NCBI RefSeq assembly: GCF_045617425.1
Contig: NZ_JAZLIO010000003.1
Location: 62,001-126,000, forward strand
Direction of reading: 5' to 3'
DNA length: 64,000 nucleotides
From: Carnobacterium_B sp045617425
Lineage (GTDB): Bacteria > Bacillota > Bacilli > Lactobacillales > Carnobacteriaceae
Of the stretch, positions 52,414-60,401 are shown in pieces (the stretch's first letter is position 1; the number at the start of each line of letters is the position of its first letter). The translations under genes were made by a program, and so were the position numbers. A model generated the notes under the pieces. That model saw only the letters and a list, made by a program, of their open reading frames with translations, did no database searches and was not told the DNA's origin.

Positions 52414-52629
52414 ATGATGTTAGAACCATCTATTGATAGCTTATTAGAAAAAATTGAATCTAAATATTCTTTAGTTACATTAGCAAGCAAACGTGCACAC
52501 GAACTGGATGAAGGTTCAATGCCGATGTTAGAAAACTATCGTTCACATAAAAATGTTGGACGCGCATTAGAAGAAATTAATAATGGCGATTTAGTGATTG
52601 ATCCAGTAACAGTTGGCCCAGAAGAATAA
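52414..52629 (+). CDS. rpoZ: RNA polymerase omega subunit
   Basis: A 71-residue RNA polymerase assembly subunit. PSIDSLLEKIESKYSLVTLASKRAHEL and NVGRALEEINNGDLVI match Firmicutes omega. ATG 52414 uses GAGGAG inside the gmk end; the adjacent ATG 52417 is also possible. Confidence 0.93.
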   Translation: MMLEPSIDSLLEKIESKYSLVTLASKRAHELDEGSMPMLENYRSHKNVGRALEEINNGDLVIDPVTVGPEE

Positions 52630-52640
52630 GACACACAACA

Positions 52641-52689
52641 AAAAGTGCTTCAAAGTAATGATTTTCTTACTTTGAAGCACTTTTATTTT
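52641..52689 (+). terminator. Terminator after rpoZ
   Basis: An 18-bp perfect stem AAAAGTGCTTCAAAGTAA / TTACTTTGAAGCACTTTT, then TATTTTG. Confidence 0.9.
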
Positions 52690-52738
52690 GAAATAATCCA
52701 AACCAGAATGCGTTAATACTAAGAATTGGCTGATAGTT

Positions 52739-52767
52739 AAGACAAATGCTTTTATTTCTAGTAAAAT
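52739..52767 (+). promoter_or_regulatory. Candidate coaBC promoter
   Basis: AAGACA (52739-52744), 17-base spacer, TAAAAT (52762-52767). Confidence 0.5.
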
Positions 52768-52817
52768 AGGAAAGAGAAGCAACATTACTTTCAAGGTTTT
52801 GTCAGGAGGAATGCCAG

Positions 52818-54023
52818 TTGTTAAAAGGAAAAAAAGTTGTTGTATATATTACCGGGGGTATTGCGGTTTATAAGGCTTGTGATTTGGTGAGACGTTTAAT
52901 AAAAGCAGGAGCTATTGTTAAAGTAGCAATGACAGAATCTGCAACAGAATTTGTTACCCCTTTAACGTTTCAAATTTTGAGCAAGCACCATGTATATACA
53001 GATACATTTGATGAGCGTGAGGGTGACAAAGTCAGTCATATTCATTTGGCGGACTGGTCAGATTTAGCCGTAATTGCTCCGGCAACAGCTAATACGTTAG
53101 CGAAAATAGCACATGGCATTGGAGACAACTTTGTGACTACTGCATTATTGGCTACCACAGCACCTGTTTTTATTGTACCTGCTATGAATGAGCATATGCT
53201 TGAAAATGCAGCAACGATAAGAAATTTTCAATTGTTAGAAAACGATGGACATTTTATCATGGAACCAGACACAGGTTTTCTAGCTGAAGGATACGAGGGA
53301 AAAGGGCGTTTTCCTGAACCAGAAAAGATTATTGAAACCATTCAAGATTTTTTAATTAAAAAAGAAGCTCATTTACCGTTGAAAAATAAAAAAGTTGTGA
53401 TAACAGCTGGTGGAACTAAAGAGAGAATCGACCCTGTTCGATATATTACAAATGATTCTTCAGGTAAAATGGGATACAGTTTAGCTCGTGCTGCTCGTGA
53501 TCTAGGAGCAGAAGTTTTTTTGATCTCTACTTCCAAGACACTAAAGGCACCTTATGGGGTAGAGATAGTGTCTGTTGAGACTGCTGAACAAATGCATCAA
53601 GCGATAAATGCTGAATTTAAAGAGGCAGCAATCGTTATTATGGCGGCAGCAGTGTCTGACTACCGTCCAGATCATGTTGCGAATAAAAAAATCAAGAAAA
53701 GTGAACAAGAAATGACACTGACATTGGTCAAAAATACAGACATACTAGCTACTTTAGGGAGTCAGAAAAATGACCAATTTTTAATTGGGTTTGCTGCTGA
53801 AACGCACAATATTGAAGAGTATGCTCAAGGTAAATTAAAAAAGAAAAATGCAGATATGATCGTAGCCAATGATGTGTCTAAACCCTATGCAGGATTTAAT
53901 AAAGACACAAATGAAGTAACTATTTTTATGACAGATGAACAGCCAATAGAATTAAAAGTAAATAGTAAGCAAGCCATAGCAGAAGAAATTTTAGGTGTTG
54001 CTCTTACTAAAATGAAAAAATAA
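52818..54023 (+). CDS. coaBC: Phosphopantothenoylcysteine decarboxylase / phosphopantothenate-cysteine ligase
   Basis: A 401-residue bifunctional CoA-synthesis enzyme. The N-terminal CoaC half is a flavoprotein (VYITGGIAVYKACDLVR; PAMNEHML). The C-terminal CoaB half starts near residue 190 (VVITAGGTKERIDPVRYITN) with KMGYSLARAA and VKNTDILATLG. TTG 52818 lies 8 bases after AGGAGG. Works in the same pathway as coaD at 12.7 kb. Followed by priA after 14 bases. Confidence 0.95.
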   Translation: MLKGKKVVVYITGGIAVYKACDLVRRLIKAGAIVKVAMTESATEFVTPLTFQILSKHHVYTDTFDEREGDKVSHIHLADWSDLAVIAPATANTLAKIAHGIGDNFVTTALLATTAPVFIVPAMNEHMLENAATIRNFQLLENDGHFIMEPDTGFLAEGYEGKGRFPEPEKIIETIQDFLIKKEAHLPLKNKKVVITAGGTKERIDPVRYITNDSSGKMGYSLARAARDLGAEVFLISTSKTLKAPYGVEIVSVETAEQMHQAINAEFKEAAIVIMAAAVSDYRPDHVANKKIKKSEQEMTLTLVKNTDILATLGSQKNDQFLIGFAAETHNIEEYAQGKLKKKNADMIVANDVSKPYAGFNKDTNEVTIFMTDEQPIELKVNSKQAIAEEILGVALTKMKK

Positions 54024-54037
54024 AGGTGTGAGAATGA

Positions 54038-56452
54038 GTGGTATCAATTGCTAAAGTAATTGTAGATGTTCCAACAATGCAGACAAACAAGCCTTATGAT
54101 TATCGTATTCCTTCTGAATTCAAACAAGATATTGTTCAAGGAATGCGTGTGGCTGTTCCATTTGGCCAAGGAACTAGGCAAGTCCAAGGCTTTGTTGTGG
54201 AGATTACTCACTCAACAGATTATGAAGGCGAGTTAAAACCTATTGTTGGTCTAATGGACTTAACAGCGGTTCTTGATGAAGAAATGCTGTTGTTGGGTAA
54301 AGAAATGGCACGCAAAACTTATGCTTTTCAAATAACGTGTTACCAAACGATGTTGCCAGCTATATTGAAAGCGAAATATGAAAAAAAAATCCGACTAACT
54401 GATGAAATTTCTGAAGACTTATTTTTCGAGTTATTCAAAGGGAAAAATGAAATTAAATGGGAAGAAGCTGAAGATAGAGGCATCTTGCCGCAGTTGATTG
54501 AATTGAAGAAAAAAGATGCTGTTGAAGTAATGTATGAAGTTAAAAATCAAGCGAAGACAAAGAAAAAGAGAATGGTCCAAGCAAGTTTATCTTTTGAACA
54601 ATTTGAAGATGAAAAACAGACTTTAGGCAAACGCGGTCCAAAACAACGCCTTCTTCTTGATGTATTGCAATCATTCAATGAGCAAACAATAAGTGTGAAT
54701 GAACTCACTAAAAATACGGAACTCACAGCATCGGATATTCGAACAGGTGAAAAAAAAGGCTGGTTAACAATTGAAGAAGTTGAAGTTTACCGTAATCCGT
54801 TTAAAGATAAGACATTTAAACAAACCATATCGTTTCAACTGAATGAAGGACAACAAAATGCTATTCAACCTATTTTGAAAGCTGTAACAGAAGAAAGAAC
54901 GGAAATTTTCTTGCTGAAAGGGGTAACTGGAAGTGGGAAAACAGAAATTTATTTGCAGACTATTGCTCAGACACTTCAAAATAATAAAAGTGCTTTGATG
55001 CTTGTACCTGAAATAGTATTGACTCCACAAATGGTGAATCATTTTAAAGGTCGTTTTGGAGAAGAAGTAGCTGTTTTGCACAGTGGTTTGTCTGTTGGCG
55101 AAAAATACGACGAATGGCGAAAAATTGAACGTGGCGAAGCTCGAGTTGTAGTAGGTGCTCGATCATCTATTTTTGCACCGGTTAAAAATATCGGAGTGAT
55201 TATTATTGATGAAGAGCACGAAGCTACCTATAAACAAGATGAAAACCCTAGGTATCATGCTAGGGATGTAGCGATTTGGAGAGCAAATTACCATAACTGT
55301 CCTGTTATTTTAGGAAGTGCTACTCCTTCATTAGAGTCGAGAGCCAGAGCGCAAAAAAACGTTTATACATTGTTGGAATTGCCAACACGAGTCAATCAAA
55401 AAGACTTACCTGATGTTGAAGTTGTCGATATGAGAGAAGAATTAAAAAACGCTAATCGCAGTAGTTTCTCAATTCTTTTACAAGAAAAGATACGAGATCG
55501 AATAGCAAAAAAAGAACAAATCGTGTTGTTATTGAATAGACGTGGCTATTCTTCTTTTGTGATGTGTCGAGACTGCGGATTTGTCTTGCCTTGTCCGAAT
55601 TGCGATATCTCTTTAACCTTGCACATGGATACAAAAACAATGAAATGCCATTATTGTGGTCATGAAGAAAACATTCCACATACTTGTCCAAGTTGCAGAG
55701 GAAGTAAGATACGCTACTATGGTACTGGAACGCAAAAGATTGAAGAAGAACTAAGAGACGTCTTGCCTGAAGCAAAAGTTATCCGTATGGATGTGGATAC
55801 GACGCGTAAAAAAGGGGCGCATGAAAAGTTATTAGCTTCTTTTGGAAATGGCGAAGCGGACATTTTATTGGGTACACAGATGATTGCAAAAGGGTTAGAT
55901 TTTCCCAATATTACTTTGGTGGGCGTTTTAAATGCAGACACCGGACTAGGCTTACCTGATTTTAGAGCGAGTGAGCGGACGTTCCAATTGCTAACACAAG
56001 TTAGCGGACGTGCTGGAAGAGCTGAACTAACGGGTGAAGTAATCGTTCAAACATTTAATCCTGAGCATTATGCGATTCAGCTAGCTAAAGAACATGATTA
56101 TGATACGTTCTATAAACAAGAAATGTTGTTACGACATCGTGGAAATTACCCGCCTTATTTCTATACAATTTTGATCACAACTATTCATGAAGAAGAACTA
56201 AAAGCTGCGAAGAAAATGCAACAAATCGTTCAACACATTAAACCACAGTTGCAACCAGAGACCATTATGTTAGGGCCCACGCCAAAAGCAGTTGCTCGTA
56301 TGAATAATCGCTATTATTACCAAACGATTATTAAATACAAAAGCGAACCGCATTTAAAGGAAGTTTTGCAAACGATCTTAGTAGAATCTCAAAGAGAAAT
56401 GGCTAAAGGGTTACAAATTGCTATTGACTCGGAGCCGATGAATTTTATCTAA
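54038..56452 (+). CDS. priA: Primosomal protein N' (replication restart helicase PriA)
   Basis: An 804-residue helicase that reloads the replisome at stalled forks. N-terminal DNA-binding domain (AKVIVDVPTMQTNKPYDYRIP), helicase lobe 1 with Walker A GVTGSGKT (295-302) and DEEHEATYKQ. The zinc-binding region has four CxxC pairs (CRDCGF, CPNCD, CHYCGH, CPSCRG), and lobe 2 has GRAGRA. GTG 54038 is 8 bases after AAAGGTG; the ATG four bases earlier is out of frame and soon stops. Confidence 0.96.
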   Translation: MVSIAKVIVDVPTMQTNKPYDYRIPSEFKQDIVQGMRVAVPFGQGTRQVQGFVVEITHSTDYEGELKPIVGLMDLTAVLDEEMLLLGKEMARKTYAFQITCYQTMLPAILKAKYEKKIRLTDEISEDLFFELFKGKNEIKWEEAEDRGILPQLIELKKKDAVEVMYEVKNQAKTKKKRMVQASLSFEQFEDEKQTLGKRGPKQRLLLDVLQSFNEQTISVNELTKNTELTASDIRTGEKKGWLTIEEVEVYRNPFKDKTFKQTISFQLNEGQQNAIQPILKAVTEERTEIFLLKGVTGSGKTEIYLQTIAQTLQNNKSALMLVPEIVLTPQMVNHFKGRFGEEVAVLHSGLSVGEKYDEWRKIERGEARVVVGARSSIFAPVKNIGVIIIDEEHEATYKQDENPRYHARDVAIWRANYHNCPVILGSATPSLESRARAQKNVYTLLELPTRVNQKDLPDVEVVDMREELKNANRSSFSILLQEKIRDRIAKKEQIVLLLNRRGYSSFVMCRDCGFVLPCPNCDISLTLHMDTKTMKCHYCGHEENIPHTCPSCRGSKIRYYGTGTQKIEEELRDVLPEAKVIRMDVDTTRKKGAHEKLLASFGNGEADILLGTQMIAKGLDFPNITLVGVLNADTGLGLPDFRASERTFQLLTQVSGRAGRAELTGEVIVQTFNPEHYAIQLAKEHDYDTFYKQEMLLRHRGNYPPYFYTILITTIHEEELKAAKKMQQIVQHIKPQLQPETIMLGPTPKAVARMNNRYYYQTIIKYKSEPHLKEVLQTILVESQREMAKGLQIAIDSEPMNFI

Positions 56453-56500
56453 CACAGAAGCTTTATAGTATTAAATAGTTTAAAAGAAAGAGGGTCAATC

Positions 56501-56995
56501 ATGTCCGTACTACCAATATTAACTTACCCAAATTCACTACTGACTACTCCAACAAAAGAAGTAGAGGAAATCACAGATGAGATTATCCAATTATTAGAAG
56601 ATATGCATGATACCATGATAGCAAATGATGGTATTGGCATTGCAGCTCCACAAGTAAACAGCAACCTTAGACTAGCTTTAGTAGAAATTGACGAAGAATC
56701 AGGATTATTTGAAATGATCAATCCAAAAATCGTGCAATCATCTGGTGAAACGATTGATGTAGAAGGTTGTCTGAGTTTTCCAGAAGTATACGGGACAATA
56801 AAAAGAGCCGATACTATCTTGTTAAGATTTTATGACCGTAATGGTGATGAATTTGAAGTGGAAGCTGATGACTATCTTGCAAGAGCATTCCAGCATGAAT
56901 TGGAACACTTAGATGGAAAGTTATTTACAGATAAGATTATTCAAAAAATTAAACCGGAAGATTTAGAAAGTTATATGGAGGCGAATCTAGAATGA
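56501..56995 (+). CDS. def: Peptide deformylase
   Basis: A 164-residue metalloenzyme that removes the formyl group from nascent proteins. Motifs GIGIAAPQ (44-51), EGCLSFP with metal ligand Cys90, and HELEH (132-136). The C-terminus resembles type 1 deformylases; Firmicutes often hold a second, longer type elsewhere. AAAGAGGG precedes ATG 56501. Stop overlaps the fmt start (ATGA). Confidence 0.95.
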   Translation: MSVLPILTYPNSLLTTPTKEVEEITDEIIQLLEDMHDTMIANDGIGIAAPQVNSNLRLALVEIDEESGLFEMINPKIVQSSGETIDVEGCLSFPEVYGTIKRADTILLRFYDRNGDEFEVEADDYLARAFQHELEHLDGKLFTDKIIQKIKPEDLESYMEANLE

Positions 56996-57945
56996 TAAAA
57001 ATCGTATTTATGGGAACTCCTGCATTTTCTGTTCCTATTTTAGAAGCATTGATTGATTCAGAGTATGAAGTGATTGCAGTGGTCACTCAACCAGATAGAC
57101 CGGTAGGGAGAAAGAAAACCTTGACGTCTTCACCTGTTAAGGCAGCTGCTGTTCAACACGGTTTGCCCGTTTTTCAACCAGAAAAAATTTCAGGTTCTCC
57201 TGAAATGGAGGAACTGATCGCACTTGATCCAGACCTGATCATTACTGCAGCGTTTGGTCAATTCCTACCACAAAAATTATTATCTGTTCCAAAATATGGA
57301 GCGATTAATGTGCATGCTTCTTTGTTGCCTAAGTATCGTGGTGGCGCTCCAGTCCACTATGCTCTTATGAAAGGCGAAAAAGAGACAGGTGTTTCTATTA
57401 TGTATATGGAGAAAAAAATGGATGCAGGAGACATACTCTCACAAAAATCGTTAGACATCACCCGTAACGACGATGTTGGAACGTTGTTTGATCGTTTAAG
57501 TGCCTTAGGTAAAGACTTATTAATGGACACGTTGCCTAAGTTATTGGCTGGAGATATCACACCAGTAAAGCAAAATGAAGAGGAAGTTACTTATTCGCCA
57601 AACATTAAACGCGAAGAAGAATTGGTGGATTGGACTAAAACAGCAGCTGAAGTCGATTATCAAGTTCGTGGCATGCGCCCTTGGCCAGTAGCGTATACTT
57701 TATTAGAAGAAAACAGACTGAAGCTATGGGATGTGACACCTACTGAAGAAAAAACAACAGCTGTTCCCGGAACCATTATACGGATTGAAAAAGAAGCGAT
57801 CTATATAGCTTGTGGGAATCAGACAGTTGTAAAAATAAATGAAGTTCAACCAGCTGGGAAAAGTAAAATGACTGTCATGGCTTTTTTAAGTGGAGTGGGC
57901 AGCCAACTAAAAGTTGGAGAAAAGGTAGGGTCAAATGGAAACTAA
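56992..57945 (+). CDS. fmt: Methionyl-tRNA formyltransferase
   Basis: A 317-residue enzyme that formylates initiator Met-tRNA with 10-formyl-THF. FMGTPAFSVPILEALI, VVTQPDRPVGR, the folate-site INVHASLLPKYRGGAPVHYAL and C-terminal OB-fold domain (RPWPVAYTLLEE) are present. Overlaps def by 4 bases and rsmB by 11, so def-fmt-rsmB is a tightly coupled translation set. Confidence 0.96.
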   Translation: MIKIVFMGTPAFSVPILEALIDSEYEVIAVVTQPDRPVGRKKTLTSSPVKAAAVQHGLPVFQPEKISGSPEMEELIALDPDLIITAAFGQFLPQKLLSVPKYGAINVHASLLPKYRGGAPVHYALMKGEKETGVSIMYMEKKMDAGDILSQKSLDITRNDDVGTLFDRLSALGKDLLMDTLPKLLAGDITPVKQNEEEVTYSPNIKREEELVDWTKTAAEVDYQVRGMRPWPVAYTLLEENRLKLWDVTPTEEKTTAVPGTIIRIEKEAIYIACGNQTVVKINEVQPAGKSKMTVMAFLSGVGSQLKVGEKVGSNGN

Positions 57946-59311
57946 TCAAACACCTGAAAAAAGAAATGTTAAGAAAACAAGTCGTTATTTAGCGATGTCG
58001 ATTTTGGAACGAACAGATAAAACGGGTTCTTATTCGAATTTGTTAATCAACGAAGCCATTCAAAAAAATAAATTAAGTGCAGCTGATGCGCGCTTATTAA
58101 CAGAATTGGTATATGGTGTTCTGCAGCGTAAATTGACATTGGATTTTTACTTGTTCCCATTTTTAAATGAAGATAAAAAAATTGATATATGGGTACGAAA
58201 TCTACTAAGATTGTCCATTTATCAAATGATTTATTTAGATAAAATCCCGGTTCATGCCATTTTATTTGAAGCCGTTGAAGTAGCTAAGAAAAAAGGTCAC
58301 GTTGGGATCAGTAAATTTATAAATGGAGTTCTAAGAAATGCTGACCGCAATGGATTTCCTAGTCTAGAGAAAATCGCAGATCCAATTGAACGTTTAAGCA
58401 TTGAGTTAAGCATGCCGAGATGGCTAGTAGAAAAATTCATTGCAGATATTGGGTTAGAAGAAACAAAAAAATTAGGTGAGTCGTTACTCCGTCCGAGTCA
58501 TTCAAGCGCACGAGTAAATAAGAAATTTTTGACAGTTGAAGAAGCATTAGAAGCTATGGAAGAAGAAGGATTTGATGTTCGTGAAAGTGTTATTTCTCCA
58601 GTTGGTATCGTCAGTGATGGTGGGCACTTCGCGTCTTCACCGTTGTTTCAATCTGGACAATTAACGATTCAAGATGAATCTTCTCAATTAGTTGCACCAG
58701 CTTTACAACTTGAGGCACATCATCAAGTACTGGATGCTTGTGCTGCTCCAGGTGGTAAAACAACCCATATTGCTTCTTACTTATCTGCTGAAGAAGGCGG
58801 AAAAGTAACAGCACTTGATCTTCATGAACACAAAGTGGCTTTGATTACAGAAAATGCTAAAAGAATGCATGTAGAAGATGTAGTAACAGCAATGAAACTA
58901 GATGCCAGAAATGTGGATCAAGAGTTCTCAGACGAGCAATTTGACCGCATACTAGTAGATGCGCCTTGTTCTGGTTTAGGATTAATGAGACGTAAGCCTG
59001 ATATCAAGTACACTAAAAAAGAAAAAGATTTGTTGAATCTTCAAAAAATACAGCTTGGTATTCTAGAACAAGTAGCTCCAAAACTAAAAGTAGGTGGACT
59101 TTTAGTTTACAGTACGTGTACAATAGCAAATGAGGAAAATATAGAAACGGTTGAGAAATTTTTAGCGGCACATGCTGATTTTGAAAAAGTTTCTGTTAAA
59201 ACTGAAGAATCACTATCAGGTTGTCTGAAAGATGGCTTTCTTCAAATTTATCCGCATGATTTTGGAACAGACGGCTTTTTTATTAGCTGCCTAAGAAAAA
59301 CACAGAAATAA
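57935..59311 (+). CDS. rsmB: 16S rRNA (cytosine967-C5)-methyltransferase RsmB
   Basis: A 458-residue RNA methyltransferase: N-terminal NusB-like domain (RYLAMSILERTDKTGSYSNL; NGVLRNADRNG) and C-terminal SAM domain with DACAAPGGKTTH, the VDAPCSGLG motif and YSTCTIANEENIE, the two catalytic cysteines. ATG 57935 lies inside fmt. A 328-base spacer separates it from stp. Confidence 0.95.
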   Translation: METNQTPEKRNVKKTSRYLAMSILERTDKTGSYSNLLINEAIQKNKLSAADARLLTELVYGVLQRKLTLDFYLFPFLNEDKKIDIWVRNLLRLSIYQMIYLDKIPVHAILFEAVEVAKKKGHVGISKFINGVLRNADRNGFPSLEKIADPIERLSIELSMPRWLVEKFIADIGLEETKKLGESLLRPSHSSARVNKKFLTVEEALEAMEEEGFDVRESVISPVGIVSDGGHFASSPLFQSGQLTIQDESSQLVAPALQLEAHHQVLDACAAPGGKTTHIASYLSAEEGGKVTALDLHEHKVALITENAKRMHVEDVVTAMKLDARNVDQEFSDEQFDRILVDAPCSGLGLMRRKPDIKYTKKEKDLLNLQKIQLGILEQVAPKLKVGGLLVYSTCTIANEENIETVEKFLAAHADFEKVSVKTEESLSGCLKDGFLQIYPHDFGTDGFFISCLRKTQK

Positions 59312-59528
59312 ATTTAGTTAAAATCAACTAATAAAAAAACAACTAAAACTTGAGAATGGAAGAACAAATCTTTGGATCTGAATTTTTCGACATAGACCTG
59401 CTCACTATTATTTCAGGATAGAGAGGGGCATAACTAAAAAATGTTAGTCGAGTACCAAGGTCCAAGTTTGATACTTTCTCCCATTTTCTTTTGTGTTGTC
59501 TTTTTATACGTGATGAGCGATTAAATTT

Positions 59529-59580
59529 CTGTATCATTTCACTAAGGCTTGTTTATTCAAGCCTTAGTGAAATGATACAG
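59529..59580. repeat. Perfect 23-bp inverted repeat with 6-nt loop
   Basis: Arms at 59529-59551 and 59558-59580 are exactly complementary; outer part CTGTATCATTTC, inner part ACTAAGGCTTG, loop TTTATT. No T tract follows on either strand, so it is not a standard terminator. Confidence 0.85.
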
Positions 59581-59590
59581 AGCGTTGATG

Positions 59591-59606
59591 ATCACTTATA
59601 AGTGAT
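59591..59606. promoter_or_regulatory. Perfect 16-base palindrome upstream of stp
   Basis: ATCACTTATAAGTGAT, 33 bases before the stp start codon. Possible operator, protein unknown. Confidence 0.45.
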
Positions 59607-59639
59607 GACATGACTTATTGAAAGGTATGAGGTGAAACA

Positions 59640-60401
59640 ATGGAAGTTGTATTTCGCAGTGATACCGGCAAGAAGAGGAAAAACAATCAAGATTTCGCCG
59701 GTTTTTTTATAAATAAACACAATATTACGTTGGCAATTTTGTGTGATGGTATGGGTGGACATCGAGGTGGGGATGTGGCTAGTGAAATGGCCGTTTCTCA
59801 TTTAGGGCATTCCTGGGAAGAGTCAGATGTGCACAATGCTGAGCAGATTACTCAATGGATGTTAACACGCATCAGTCGTGAAAATAAACGTATTCTTGAA
59901 AAATCACGTAAGTTTTCTGATTTAGAAGGAATGGGAACAACACTTGTTGCAACAGCACTTGTAGAACAAGAATTTGTGATTGCGAATATTGGAGACAGCA
60001 GAGGGTACCACTATACTGGAGGGCGTTTAAGCCAAGTGACAGAAGACCATTCATTAGTCAATGAACTAGTTAAAAGTGGAGAAATTTCTTTAGAAGATGC
60101 TGAAAACCATCCTAGAAAAAATGTATTGACTCGTTCTTTGGGCGTTACAAATGAGATAGATATTGATGTAACAATTTTACCAGCTTTACCTAACGACCAA
60201 ATGTTGCTCTGTTCAGATGGATTAACAAATATGGTTGAAGATGAAGAGATAAAACAAGTTTTAAGTACCAAAAAACCATTAGATGAAAAAGTTGAAACGC
60301 TAGTTACTATGGCTAATGAGCATGGAGGCTATGACAATATAACCATTATATTAGTTCATACAAATGCAGAGGGGAGGGACAGCATTCATGGAAATAGGTA
60401 A
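59640..60401 (+). CDS. stp: PP2C-type Ser/Thr phosphatase (Stp/PrpC)
   Basis: A 253-residue Mn2+-dependent phosphatase that reverses PrkC phosphorylation. Metal-binding motifs: KNNQD (14-18), DGMGGHRGGD (36-45), GDSRGY and GGYDNIT near the C-terminus. ATG 59640 follows ATGAGGTG. The last 14 bases overlap prkC, the usual coupling of eraser and writer. Confidence 0.95.
   Translation: MEVVFRSDTGKKRKNNQDFAGFFINKHNITLAILCDGMGGHRGGDVASEMAVSHLGHSWEESDVHNAEQITQWMLTRISRENKRILEKSRKFSDLEGMGTTLVATALVEQEFVIANIGDSRGYHYTGGRLSQVTEDHSLVNELVKSGEISLEDAENHPRKNVLTRSLGVTNEIDIDVTILPALPNDQMLLCSDGLTNMVEDEEIKQVLSTKKPLDEKVETLVTMANEHGGYDNITIILVHTNAEGRDSIHGNR

Larger units (their letters stand above)
59312..59639. other. 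Intergenic region between rsmB and stp
   Basis: 328 bases interrupt a gene cluster that is normally compact. It contains a perfect 23-bp inverted repeat (59529-59580) and a 16-base palindrome (59591-59606). The first 200 bases show no confident gene; a 64-codon minus-strand frame (59343-59537) has no recognisable product. A -35-like TTGTCT at 59496 has no good partner. Confidence 0.6.

Noticed and set aside
59343..59537. 64-codon minus-strand frame between rsmB and stp
   Set aside because: Runs into the 23-bp inverted repeat, no ribosome site, no family resemblance; considered a transposase remnant but no motif supports that.
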